Shown: positions 46,441 to 57,960 of the stretch, one piece after another
How positions within the stretch are numbered: position 1 is the first letter of the stretch
How the letters are laid out: every line of letters starts with the position of its first letter
Assembly (NCBI GenBank): GCA_028673005.1
Contig: CM054116.1
Location: 129,433,547-129,497,546, forward strand
Direction of reading: 5' to 3'
DNA: 64,000 nt
From: Tanypteryx hageni
Lineage: Eukaryota; Arthropoda; Insecta; Odonata; Petaluridae
Position numbers and translations under genes: made by a program
The notes under the pieces: model-generated
Seen by the model: only the letters and a program-made list of their open reading frames with translations
Told to the model about the DNA's origin: nothing
The model's database searches: none

Positions 46441-46625
46441 CAAAAAATGTGTTAGAAGGAAAACTGGAAGGAAGAGAAGGTGGTAGATCTCAGCTGACTT
46501 GAAAGAAAAAGAGAGCTATCAAGACAGGTAGAAGATTGCGGAAGATATGAGTATGTGGAGAACCAGGTATAACAGAAAATAATCACGGATCTGTCTACGG
46601 ACAGATAACCTATGATGATAATTGT
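46441..46625 (+). mobile_element. LINE 3' terminus, second copy
   Basis: Encodes LEGKLEGRE, then with frame disruption a KESYQ and MWRTRY block, then the 3' sequence TCACGGATCTGTCTACGGAC and a GATGATAA tail. It parallels the minus-strand copy at 4362-4585 across coding end and 3' UTR, which shows that this 3' end belongs to the family. It is truncated at its 5' side by the GA-rich block. Confidence 0.55.
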
Positions 46626-48294
46626 ATTTAAGAAAATAGAGGTTGAAATTTATACAAATAAACAGCTGCTCTAACCCGCATCTGACGACAAACGTCACTA
46701 CACTAAAAGCATCCTCTCGAGCACTCCGCCATTTTGGTAATCACCTTCCTCGCTTGGTCATTGCCGTTAAATATTTCAATGTATTTCTAAAGCTGCCGCT
46801 CTTCAATCCAGTCGAATTTTCTCCCAAAGCGCTTTCCGGTCCCCGCGTTCGATTTTCAGTCGATCGCAACCTCTCTCGGTCTCCTTCTCTCCCTCCATCT
46901 CCAAAACACTAGTATCAGCTAACTCTTCTGCTAGATCTAGTCTTAATAGACTTAGAGTTGTGTGTACCAGTCCGATGCCAAATGTTCTGCTCGTCTTCCT
47001 TCTGCTTTTCATTACTCTTTTTCCCACTGTCTTTTGCTCACGTCCAGAAACTAGCTTGTACGTCTCTCTAGACGGAAAGGATGGGCGACAGATGCTCCAT
47101 CTAGCAACATCGACGCATTGTGAAAACAATAGGAACATCGCGGATATTAGTGACAAGAACAAAGGGCAGTATATAGAATGAGAGAACAGAGAGAAGAAAG
47201 GGGATGGAAAGGGAGAAATGGGTGTAGAAAAAAGGAGACGGTTGACAAATATAAAAGAGAGTATTTGATACGCCAAGCTACCTGCTGCAAAGAAATCTCA
47301 GTAATTACGAGAGAAAATAACGGGATACATGTAAAGGAGGTGGGCGCATGTGATTTGAGAATAGAGGAATGCAGGAGGTTGAGTATTTATACGACTGATG
47401 CTGGTTCTGCATTTGGAGATGGCGTTGGGGACGAACGGATGCGACCTTCTCAATGTTTTTCGAGCACGCCTGCACACGCATGCGCACCAAACCGCAATCG
47501 CATACGCATTTCACCAATATGCTGGAAGAAAGAACCTTGGCGTTGACTGACAGAAGCTAAATAAATAAATGTTAATGGACTTATTTTTAATATTATATTT
47601 TTAAATTAGTATTTGTTACCAATATTAGCATAATTTAGTAAGAAAATTATCTAAAGAATCGTGAGGTTTTAATTCTGGCTTTAACTGATAGACGTTTTGT
47701 GGTCTCTATATCTCTTACGCTTCCTTACATTCTTCTCCTAACGTTTAGTGATATCCAGAAAATGAATGTATTTACTACAATAGTCTCTGTCGGTCATTAG
47801 CCAGAAGTACGTACTTATACATTTTCTCAAACTACGAAGGGGAAATATCCCCCTAAAGTCAACTTATGATTTTTCGCTTTTATGTGATATGTAATTTAAC
47901 ATAAAAGTGCATGATTAATTAAATAATTTTGATTAAATTTAATTTATATTACCTTTATCCAGAATAGAAATCATAGTAACAAGCTCATAAATAATCACAG
48001 GTCATCACCCTCTCAACGAACGGGTAAAAAGTTTAATGCGAAATGTCTCACCATACTTTAGCCCTTTAGGATATTTTCATCAATTAATTAAGTATACAAT
48101 TTATGTATCTGATGCAATCGAATCAATTACGCAAAGCTCGATCACATTTGCATAAACACTTGTAATAGGAGTTGTAATCAGGACATGCGATATGATTGAT
48201 ATACATATTCGATCTGGATTAACTACTTTTTTCATCAAATTTTTCGCTTTTCTACATTTATCCTCTATAAATTCTCTTACTTATTCTTTTACTT
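46626..48294. other. No confirmed gene; one signal-peptide-like ORF
   Basis: 46640-47520 is moderately GC-rich. An ATG at 46975 opens a 68-codon frame starting MPNVLLVFLLLFITLFPTVF followed by CSRPETS, which looks like a signal peptide. There is no homology I recognise, and T-rich DNA produces such sequences by chance. From 47530 on, the sequence is AT-rich with no feature. Confidence 0.3.
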
Positions 48295-48814
48295 TAGAAT
48301 GGTAGCGCTATTGACTCACCTAAACTTAGAATAAGGAAATATCATCAAAAACTTTTTAAATGATTTTTATTAACGTCAAAATGTAGCAAATGTTAGAAAT
48401 ATGTAAATTGATAATTATGGCACTATTTTTTGGCGCTCGCCACAGATAAGCTTCTTGCAAAGTATGCAGAGCGCGGAGGTTTTCCTTCTCTTGGCATAAT
48501 GGCACAAATGACTATACTTTCTTGATATTTGTCGCTGTCCCTTGATGCGTTTCAGGAGCCTCTCCTATGGTTTTGCAAATCATAGCTTTCAGATCATTAA
48601 CGAAGTTTGTCAAACTGAGTCTGCTTTTTTGCATAAATTGTAGCCGGTAACTGTGACCGGAGAAAAATAACGTGTTGCTCCTTTGACAGCACGTAGACAA
48701 CTAACTAGAGAAAGCACTTGCTAAGAGAGGGGGGAGCGTGTTTGAACACGAGCAGCGTTAGACTAATCTTTCGGAAATGTGTGAGCCAGAGTGACTCACG
48801 TTACCATTATAGGG
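48295..48814 (-). mobile_element. PiggyBac-like remnant with transposase C-terminus
   Basis: The right end (minus-strand start) is CCCTATAATGGTAACGTGAG next to a TTGA (mutated TTAA, 48815-48818). The left end keeps AATGGTAGCG. On the minus strand one frame carries KSRLSLTNFVNDLKAMICK. After a frameshift, 48415-48513 carries HLCHYAKRRKTSALC, then ILCKKLICGE, ending at TAA. The order LSL..F..DLKAMI then a Cys-rich finger matches the PiggyBac transposase C-terminus and the fragment at 394-615. The sequence is homologous to 51413-51973 along most of its length. Confidence 0.62.
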
Positions 48815-49796
48815 TTGAGGGGGATCGTTTTATTATTTAAAACGATAAAAGTTCAATTAATATGGAAGTAATTGTTAAATGGCTTATGAAAAGATATTCG
48901 TCTATCTGTGATGTCAGTTGAAAAATAAATAAGAATTCTTGGGTAATTCATCGCTATTATTAGCATAGCGTAAAATATGTTGGTGGTGAAGTTAATGGAC
49001 ACCCATATCTGATTCTCACGAGGAGCGAATAAATGTTGGCATGGAGGCCCGCCAACGCAACCTTCAATGAAACCTCGCCAGGTGAAGTCTCACCGAGGTT
49101 TCGAAACTCTTTTGTTCTCATTGTTGGAATGTTGCGAGGAAGGACACCGGAATCTCAGCATTTGTGCAGGCCAAGCAATTATAAAATTACTTTATTCCAT
49201 ACTAAACTGCTTGTTCTTTAATTCACGGAATGTCAAATATTATCTTAGCAGTCCGTAATAGAGAGATTATGTGAGGCAGCGCATTCATTCGGCTATTATA
49301 CGGCCGCGGATACAGTTAAGGTTCATTTTTCGCACTCGTTGAACTACACATCTTTATTAAAAATAATTATTAATTTATTTATATCGCTTGGATATAATTA
49401 TTCATTGTGAATGAACGAATGCCAAATAACAAAATTTATGTAATTTTAGTGGATTTGAAATTTGAAATCAAGGTCAAGTATCTTGGTGAGTTAGCTTAGA
49501 CTTCATAGAGTGGAGTTCTAACGGGTATTTAAAAAAAATATTTTTAGTAGTTGATAATAGTTGCTACCAGTAACTCAGTTCGTGTTCTCCGTCTTGAATT
49601 TTTTAATCTGTTGCAGAGAAAGTTGTCTCTATGTATTTTATTTTCTATTATATGTATAAAACTGTTTAAAGCCATAATTCCCTCTTTGAGATAAAGAAAG
49701 GAGGAGGTAACGGGAAAGGCAGAAAAGGGAGGGCGTCTATTACGGTTTTTAGGAAGAGGATCAATTGGTCACTGATGTTGTTTGCTGCCTCTTGTA
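48815..49796. other. No gene; hairpin at 49069-49102
   Basis: Mostly AT-rich. GAAACCTCG and CGAGGTTTC form a 9-bp stem with an inner GTGA/TCAC stem at 49069-49102. No other feature recognised. Confidence 0.4.
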
Positions 49797-49930
49797 GAGA
49801 GAGAGAGATGGGGAGGGGAGGTGGAGGGAGGAGAGAAGGTGGGACTGAGAAGGGAAAAGGAGGGGCAAAAGCTACAGAAGAGGAGGGCGAGGAGGAGGGA
49901 AGGAAGAGAGAGAGAGAGGGGAAGGGGGGC
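49797..49930. repeat. GA-rich block, second copy
   Basis: Near-identical to 46295-46425 (GGGACTGAGAAGGGAAAAGG, GCTACAGAAGAGGAGGGCG). The flanks on both sides are unrelated to the first copy. Confidence 0.8.
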
Positions 49931-50782
49931 GAGTAGGTTCGGAAGGTGGCCTATTTTTGCAGCGCCGCCCCAGTACGAGCCCGAAAAAGACTGAGGGGGC
50001 CACGGGGCGACCGGGGGCAAAGATGAGCGGGTTCTTCGCGGGAAACGAACCTCAGACCAGCCGGAATGCGAGAAGGAAGCGTCTGCCTCTACAGACTGGC
50101 TCTTATCTGGGAGTTAAGCGAAATAATTGAAAATGTAGCACTCGCGGAAATAACGGAATATAGGTTGAAGGCGTTAAACTATAACATTCCAAAGTTTACT
50201 ATGACTACTGTTTACAGAACGATTTAATGATGATTTGCTCATAATCGTTTTTGTAGACCAATAGGAACGTGTCCCTTATGGGAAAAATATAATGAGAAAT
50301 ACTTTTATGAAGACGGCAAGATTCGAACCCGCTACTTTAGTAATGGAAACATTAACGATAGAATATTTGTCCCATAGCTAGTTTTCATATATTTATATTA
50401 TTTTCATCTGAAATCAATGTAAATGTTCCTTTAATAAAAATAAATGTTTTAAATCGGAATAATTCCATAACATGAATGGATATTTTTGCCATCTTAAAAT
50501 ATAACTAATTTAATCAAATATATCGTTGTGGAAGCTTGTTTGCCCGTAAGCTAGTGAAAATTTTGCCGTTAATCTCAGAATATGTTCTATGTAGTAAATT
50601 TACTACAATATTTGAACGTAGCGTTCAAAAAAATGAAATCCCATGCTTTAAATGATGCATTATTGCTCTGTTAGGATCGTCTATCGTTATGGAAGAGTGG
50701 AAAAGAGCTAGTATAAGAGATTAGGCAGCGAACTAAGGTTTTTGAGAGTACTTCCCCCAAATGCGAAAGAAAATCACAATTC

Positions 50783-50815
<33 letters not shown>

Positions 50816-51412
50816 GAGATGCATCGGATAGGAAGGAATTTTGGTAAGACGAGGGAAAGAGTAAAGAGGTGGTGGTTTGCTAGAAAAGATGGATAGGGAA
50901 AGAGGGAGGGAGGGAGTAAAAGAGTGTAAGAGAAAATCGCCGGAAGGCCAGCAAAGAAAGGTTTAGTGAGGTGGAAAGGAGAAGTTGGAGGGTTTTGGGG
51001 AGGAGGGGGGTGGGAGTAGACGATAGAGGAGAGGTGGGGTGAGATGGAATTCCACCGCTGGAATGCAAAGATTTACGGGTAGTAGGAGGAGGTGGATTCC
51101 CGTGCATCCTTATGAATGGGGAATTCTCCTTCGAACATGGACAATCATTTCTGTGCAACGAGGAACATATTTGACTGAAGAATTGTTTTTTTATATAACA
51201 CAAGATAAAATAGGAATTTAGCACTCTTTTATGTAAGAATTTGGAAGTATGTTTCACAGCTAAATACTAATGTTTATCCGACTGGATTAATGTAACGCAG
51301 AAAATTTTAAATTATTATCACGGATATACAGAAACATAAGACGATAGCAGTCAATAACATGCATCAGTAGTTTTTTAGGAAAACTGTAGTACTATAAGCT
51401 TCTTACAATTAA
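49931..51412. other. No gene; small microsatellites
   Basis: 49931-50095 is GC-rich and unique, without recognisable coding content. A (TA)n(GA)n microsatellite lies at about 50783-50815, and 50815-51040 is GA/GGGAGG-rich. No gene recognised. Confidence 0.4.
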
Positions 51413-51973
51413 ACCTATGTAGAATGGTAACGCTATTTTTAGGAGCTTATTGGTGACGCTGCTCCAGTTTGTCTCACTTAAACTTGAAATAAGGAAATAT
51501 CATTAAAACAGTTTTAAAATTATTTTTATTAACGTCAAAATGTAGTAAATGCTATAGATGTGTAAATTAACAATTAGGGCTACATTTTTTTGTGCTAACC
51601 TCAGATAGGTTTCTTGCAAAATATTCCTTCTCTTGGCATTATGGCGCAAATGACATTACTTTGTTGATATTTGTCGCTCTGTTGCTTAATGTCTTTTAGG
51701 AACCTTTCTTCCTCTCCTAAAGCTTTGCAAATCATAGCTTTCAGATCATTACTTAAATTTGTCAAACTGAGTCTGCTTTTTTCCATTGGCTGCGTCAAAT
51801 TCACGCAGTGGCTTACCTTAATATGTAGCTGTAACGGTGACCGGAGAAAAAAACGTGTTGTTTCTTTGGCAGCGCATAGACTAACTAGAGGAAGCACTGC
51901 TAAGAGTTTGAACACGAAAAGCGTTAGACACATCTTTTGGAAATGTGTGAACCCACGTCACCATTAATTAGGG
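51413..51973 (-). mobile_element. PiggyBac-like remnant, TTAA-flanked
   Basis: TTAA at 51409-51412 and 51974-51977 flanks a 561-bp element. The minus-strand start CCCTAATTAATGGTGACG pairs with the left end ACCTATGTAGAATGGTAACG. A minus frame encodes KSRLSLTNLSNDLKAMICK, then GEEERFLKDIKQQ, homologous to the remnant at 48295-48814. The Cys-rich part is disrupted by deletion (VICAIMPREG...FCKKPI). Non-autonomous and decayed. Confidence 0.68.
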
Positions 51974-51977
51974 TTAA

Positions 51978-53284
51978 GTGCTGTAATTGCGCGCAAATTA
52001 GATGACTTTACTTTTGATGGCAATTGAACGACTTTGATAATTTTATTTCATTACTAGAGGTTTTAAGCGCAGACATTGATATAAGATGCCAAAAAATCCA
52101 TAAAAATTGCTGTGGAAAAGTACTAAGTGTATATATAATATGAATAACATAGAAATTTAATTGAATTAGGTTCTAACTGATCTCATTAATGATTTCATTT
52201 GCTTTCCTTGATGTTTAATTTGATAAGAATTCATGTTCATTTATACTCTCATATTTGTCTAGATGAATAACACATTAAACCCATTCATTTAACTAGATAA
52301 TAAGAGAGAGCTCACATTATTTTAACTTGTGAGTACTACTCTTTCTATTTACTCCAAACCTTTACATATGGAATCTGAAATTCCGAATTAAATGAATTAA
52401 CAAAAGAAGACGTTAAATAAATATAGCGCGTCGTTTATCCTCTATTAGTTATAGATAGAAGACAAAGCCAGTATTTTCGTGACGAAACTCACGTCCTCGC
52501 CTTCACGAGCCCATCGGTTCATAGCTGAATTCAATGTGCGAAAGTCAATGAACATACGGTTCAAATATATAATAGAATGAGATAAAGGGAAGAGAGGAAA
52601 GGAGGAGAAGAGATGGGAGTGAGGCAGTAATAGGAGAGCTGAGAATGTAAAGAATAAAAGGAGATAGGTGAGTCATAGTTTCCCCGGGATGTCCGCCTTC
52701 TATCACATTAGTTTTGGAGAATTTCCACTGAATAAGCCACGAGTTCCACCCCGTCGAACTGTTTTTTTTTTTCAAAATCGGAGAGAATTAAATGGTGACT
52801 CCAAAGCGGTCTATTCGACGGGTGCCCAGTAGGCGACCCATTTGGCTTATTAGGGGCGTGGTGTTTGATAAGGAGAAGGAGTTGACGGAAAGAGGGTAGG
52901 AGGGGAAACGGAGGAGTGTTAACTTGAGGATTGAGAGAGAGAGAGAGTGAGAGTGAGAGAAAGAGAGGGGGGATGGTTGGAAACGTGGAATAATAATTGA
53001 GAGAGAATTTTTAAGCGAGAGGAATGTAGGTGTCTCACAGAGGGAAGGGGAGGAGAAAGGAGGGAGTTAAAGGGACGACAAAAAGGAAGGTAGAGGAAGT
53101 TGGATGGTTCCGCTGCGGAGGGAGGGCAGTGATGGGAGAGGAGGGAGAGGGGGGGAGAAGGGAGCGTGCTCCCTCACGGTCTGGGTGCCCAGCCTTTAAA
53201 AATACTCGCATGCCGAGCACGGATAGCGCGTTCTATATCTGGACCCGGAGATGTAACGCTAGCCACACGGGCTGTCTCCCCACC
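51978..53284. other. No gene; GA-rich patches
   Basis: AT-rich to about 52540, then purine-rich patches including a GAGAGAGA microsatellite at about 52928-52966. 53090-53280 is GC-richer. No recognisable coding region. Confidence 0.45.
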
Positions 53285-53870
53285 CCTCTCCTCCTTCTCC
53301 TCCTCCCCTCCTCCTCCCCTCCTCCTCCCCTCCTCCTCCTCCCCTCCTCCTACCCTCCTCCTCCTCCCCTCCTCCTCCCCTCCTCCTCCCCTCCTCCTCC
53401 CCTTCTCCTCCCCTCCTCCACCCCTCCTCCACCCCTCCTCCTCCCCTCCCCCCTCCCCCTCCCCTTCTTCTCCCCTCCTCCTCCCCTCCTCCTCCCCTCC
53501 TCCTCCCCTCCTCCTCCCCTCCTCCTCCCCTCCTCCTCCCCTCCTCCTCCCCTTCTCCTCCCCACACCTCCTCCTCCACTTCCCCTCCCCCCCTACTCCT
53601 CCCCCTCATCTCCTTCTCCTCCTCCCCCCCTCCTCCCCTCCCCGCCTCCTCCCCTACCCCTCCCCTCCCCCTCCTCATCCCCCTCATCCCCTCCTCCCCC
53701 TCCACTCCTCCACCCCTCCACCCCTCCCCTCCCACTTCCCTCCTCCTCCCCCTATCCTCCCCCTATCCTCCCCCTATCCTCCCCCTCCCCTCCTCCTACC
53801 CTCTCCCCTCCTCCTACCCCTCCCCTTCTCCCGTCCCCCTTCCTTCCCAACCCCCTCTCCTCCACTCTCC
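53285..53870. repeat. CTCCTCCCCTC minisatellite
   Basis: Nearly pure pyrimidine on the plus strand for about 590 bp, built of CTCCTCCCCTC units with minor variants (CTCCACCCCTC, CCCCCTATCCTCC). The 335- and 271-codon ORFs across it are P/S/L runs and the minus-strand ORFs are G/E/R runs. Neither should be called a gene. Confidence 0.9.
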
Positions 53871-55239
53871 TTCTCTATCTTTCCCCCGCCCCACACCATT
53901 CCCCTCCACCCACTTCCTTATCTACTCCCCTCTTCCCTTCCGACACCACAAGCCTTTCCACCCGAGCACTCCACCGTGTAGATTTTTATGTTTGGAGGAA
54001 GTACCGGGGCAAGAGATACGCCCTTCTCCGAGTGTGAGTTATTACAAATCTTGGGAAGTCTTTTTTACCCGTACACTGGAAATACTCTTCGGAAGCCCTC
54101 GAAAGATGAAAAGAGAAATAAAGGAAAGTGATCTTTTTTTAGAATAATTGTTTACAGTAGAGGTAAACGTTTCTTCTATAATTATTACCGAGGAAAGAAA
54201 TGAATTCTCTTTGATTCTTTAAATTATCCAAACCATTTCTCATTTTTTTCGAAATAATATATAAAATATTTATATATTAATATGAGTAGCTTCTTCGCGT
54301 GAATAAACACATTTACAACCTATTTGGAACCGAAAATCTTTCAAATATTATAGAATAAGGTTGTTGGTATTTCATTCGTACTCCTATTGAAATTAAATAA
54401 AACAAGCAACCTAGGAAAGCCATGATCTTTCGTATATTCGACTCGTAGTATTGCACAAACCTTAAACGCTTTTTCTCAGCTTAAAAAACTAATTTTAAAA
54501 GAACTTATCAGTTTCAGTTATTGTGAAAATAATCGAATGTTTTTTATTCAAGCAGGTTGGAAAGTTATAGACGATAATTCCACAATAAATCTCGTAATTT
54601 GGGTGCATACCATTCTGTAAAATGCGATTAAATTTACGTTCGAAGTGAGACGAAATAGTTAACCTTCTGTTTTTAGTGTACATAATCTGAAATAAAAATG
54701 TCCTCTATTCCCTTTCTTCTCGACAACTGCCGATCAGAATGGAAAGAGGAAGGGAAAGAGATGAAATGCCACCGCCGCGGTTACGTCACAAGTGGAAAGT
54801 TTTAGGGTGATGGTGACGTGATTGCCGTAGTGTGTGGATGGGGAGTAACTAAATTGAAGACGCGGATGAGGGAAGAAGTGCCGGGAGCCAGAGGTAGCGG
54901 AAGCGATTTTTTTACTTTTGAAGACGGCGGTTTGTTCTCGCGAGAGCACTTGAAGTCGAGTCTAGGCCGAGGCACTACGCGGGCCGAGAACCCAGCCGGT
55001 CACGTACCCTTATCTCCTCGAGGATTTTAAATCCTTCCCCATCCAAAACCACAGCTTTACCACCTATGCGCTCTCGAGGATAGAGTTCATTCTTCTGATG
55101 CTACCTTTTTTCCAGTTTCTCAACCTCATTCTTTTATGAAAACTCTCCGTTTTTCTTTAATTCTGTCTCCTATATGCCGTTAAATAATTTTCTTTCCTGT
55201 ATGCCATTCCTCTCACTCATCGCTTTCCCTTTCTGAAAC
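53871..55239. other. No gene recognised
   Basis: AT-rich except for a GC-richer patch at 54740-55030 containing GGTTACGTCACAAG, which includes a CRE-like TTACGTCA. Promoter activity is possible but unsupported. Confidence 0.35.
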
Positions 55240-56990
55240 TTTCATCTCTGCTCCTCTCTTCCTCTCTGCAGCTCTCTTCCTCTCCTCCTCTCCTCCTCTT
55301 CTCTCTTCCTCTTCTCTCTTCCTCTTCTCTCTTCCTCTTTTCTCTTTATCTTCTCTCTTCCTCTTCTCTCTTCCTCTTCTCTCTTTCTCTTCTCTCTTTC
55401 TCTTCTCTCTGCCTTTCTGCTCCTCTCTTCCTCTTTTTCTATTCTCCTCTCCTCTCTTCCTCTCTGCTCCCTTCCTCTCTGCTCCCTTCCTCTCCTCCTC
55501 TCTTCCTCTTCTCTCTTACTCTTCTCTCTTTCTCTTCTCTCTTTCTCTTCTCTCTGCCTTTCTGCTCCTCTCTTCCTCTCTTTCTATTCTCCTCTCCTCT
55601 CTTCCTCTCTGCTCCCTTCCTCTCTGCTCCCTTCCTCTCCTCCTCTCTTCCTCTTCTCTCTTCCTCTTCTCTCTTCCTCTTCTCTCTTCCTCTTTTCTCT
55701 TCCTCTTTTCTCTTTATCTTCTCTCTTCCTCTTCTCTCTTCCTCTTCTTTCTTCCTCTTCTCTCTTTCTCTTCTCTCTGCCTTTCTGCTCCTCTCTTCCT
55801 CTCTTCCTATTCTCCTCTCCTCTCTTCCTCTCTGCTCCCTTCCTCTCTGCTCCCTTCCTCTCCTCCTCTCCTCCTCTCTTCCTCTTCTCTCTTCCTCTTT
55901 TCTCTTCCTCTTCTCTCTTCCTCTTTTCTCTTTATCTTCTCTTCTCTTCCTCTTCTCTCTTTCTCTTCTCTCTTTCTCTTCTCTCTTTCTCTTCTCTCTG
56001 CCTTTCTGCTCCTCTCTTCCTCTCTTTCTATTCTCCTCTCCTCTCTTCCTCTCTGCTCCCTTCCTCTCTGCTCCCTTCCTCTCTGCTCCCTTCCTCTCCT
56101 CCTCTCTTCCTCTTCTCTCTTCCTCTTCTCTCTTCCTCTTCTCTCTTCCTCTTCTCTCTTCCTCTTTTCTCTTCCTCTTTTCTCTTTATCTTCTCTCTTC
56201 CTCTTCTCTCTTCCTCTTCTTTCTTCCTCTTTTCTCTTTCTCTTCTCTCTGCCTTTCTGCTCCTCTCTTCCTCTCTTCCTATTCTCCTCTCCTCTCTTCT
56301 TCTCTGCTCCCTTCCTCTCTGCTCCCTTCCTCTCCTCCTCTCTTCCTCTTCTCTCTTCCTCTTCTCTCTTCCTCTTCTCTCTTCCTCTTCTCTCTTCCTC
56401 TTTTCTCTTCCTCTTTTCTCTTTATCTTCTCTCTTCCTCTTCTCTCTTCCTCTTCTTTCTTCCTCTTTTCTCTTTCTCTTCTCTCTGCCTTTCTGCTCCT
56501 CTCTTCCTCTCTTCCTATTCTCCTCTCCTCTCTTCTTCTCTGCTCCCTTCCTCTCTGCTCCCTTCCTCTCCTCCTCTCTTCCTCTTCTCTCTTCCTCTTC
56601 TCTCTTCCTCTTCCTCTTTTCTCTTCCTCTTTTCTCTTTATCTTCTCTTCTCTTCCTCTTCTCTCTTCCTCTTCTCTCTTTCTCTTCTCTCTGCCTTTCT
56701 GCTCCTCTCTTCCTCTCTTCCTATTCTCCTCTCCTCTCTTCCTCTCTGCTCCCTTCCTCTCTGCTCCCTTCCTCTCTGCTCCCTTCCTCTCTGCTCCCTT
56801 CCTCTCTTCCTTTCCTCCTCTCTTCCTCTCCTCCACTCTTCCTCTCCGCCTCTCTTCCTCTCCTCTCTTCCTCTTTGATCCTCTCTTTCTCTCCTACTCT
56901 CCTCTCTTCCTCTCCTCTCTTTTTCTCCTACTCGCCTCCTCTCTTCCTCTCTTCCTCTTTTCCTCTCCTCATCTTTCTCCATTATTGCCT
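55240..56990. repeat. CTT/CTC-rich array with higher-order units
   Basis: About 1.75 kb of almost pure pyrimidine. The marker GCCTTTCTGCTCCTCTCTTC recurs at about 55411, 55556, 55779, 56000, 56251, 56487 and 56693, giving spacings of 145, 223, 221, 251, 236 and 206 bp. Each marker is followed by TCTGCTCCCTTCCTC pairs and then variable runs of CTCTTCCTCTT. The array is therefore a higher-order minisatellite, not simple CT noise. The minus-strand E/R/K-rich ORFs (for example 56279-56836) follow from the repeat. Confidence 0.9.
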
Positions 56991-57239
56991 CCCAAATCGA
57001 CCACAACACACAGATGGACTTGACATTATTATTGGTTACTCTCTCTCACATTCTCCATGTCAACATTATACTTTTTCCTCTTTCTCCACTTTTTCCGCTA
57101 TAGTTTCCGTCCACTTTTTCTAAAAAAATCGCCCTTACAACACGTTAACGTCGTGGTAACTGTATTATCGGAGCGCTTGATCATTCATTTTGCTGATATT
57201 TTTAGAAAATTCTGCTATTTCGGACCAACATCAACGTTT

Positions 57240-57960
57240 TAAAGTAACTTTTTCTTCCTTACTCAACTTTCTTAACATTTCCTCTTTTCCCTTTTTTACC
57301 ACCCTTTCTTCTCGTTCTCTCTATTCCTCTATCTTTCTCCAGCCCTCTCCTCCCCTCGTCATTTCTCCATTCTCCTCTTCATTTCTCTCTTACATTATTC
57401 TTTTCCTACTATTCCCATTCTTTCTTTGATTCTTTGTGTCATATTTTCTCCGTTCCTTCTCCCCCTCTTAATCTCTCCCTCACTCTGCAACCTCTCCCCG
57501 CCCCCTCTGCCTTCTCCTTTCTCACTCTTTCTCGCATTCTTCTCCCTCCTCCCAACTCCCCTCACCTGATCTCACTATCGTATCTCCATTATCGCTCGAT
57601 TCCGCTCTTTTTTATCCCTCCCTCAGATCACCTTCCTTGATTGCATCTTCCCTTCTTCTCTTATCCCCCCTCCTCCTGTACCCAGCCTCTCTCTCTCCTC
57701 CTCTTGTTTTCTTTCCATCTCCGTCCATTCCTCTTTCCTACTCGTCTATCGCAATTCCTCCCTCCGCTCTCCTCCCTCTCCGTTCTGCTTCCCCTCAGTT
57801 CTCCTCCCACTCCGTTCTACTCCAATCCCCTCCTCCTCCACTCCCCTCCCCCTCCACTCCACTCCCCTCCTCTCCCCTTCCCCCTCCTCTCCCCTTCCAC
57901 TACTCTACCTCCGTCCCCGTCCTCTCCTCTCTCTTCACACCCACGCTCTCATAGTGGAGC
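57240..57960. repeat. Polypyrimidine low-complexity tract
   Basis: CT-rich without clear periodicity. ORFs on the plus strand are compositional. Confidence 0.8.

Noticed and set aside
50320..50365. GATTCGAACCCGC (B-box complement) as a minus-strand tRNA
   Set aside because: The sequence on the minus strand does not fold into a tRNA and no A box is at the right distance. At most it is a tRNA-like relic.
53030..54037. A 335-codon ORF and an overlapping 271-codon ORF on the plus strand
   Set aside because: Both are P/S/L runs generated by the CTCCTCCCCTC minisatellite, which is open in several frames at once. No domain or codon bias supports a gene.
56279..57009. E/R/K-rich ORFs on the minus strand (185 and 123 codons)
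   Set aside because: They are translations of the CTT/CTC array. The apparent AERKG repeats simply mirror the DNA repeat.
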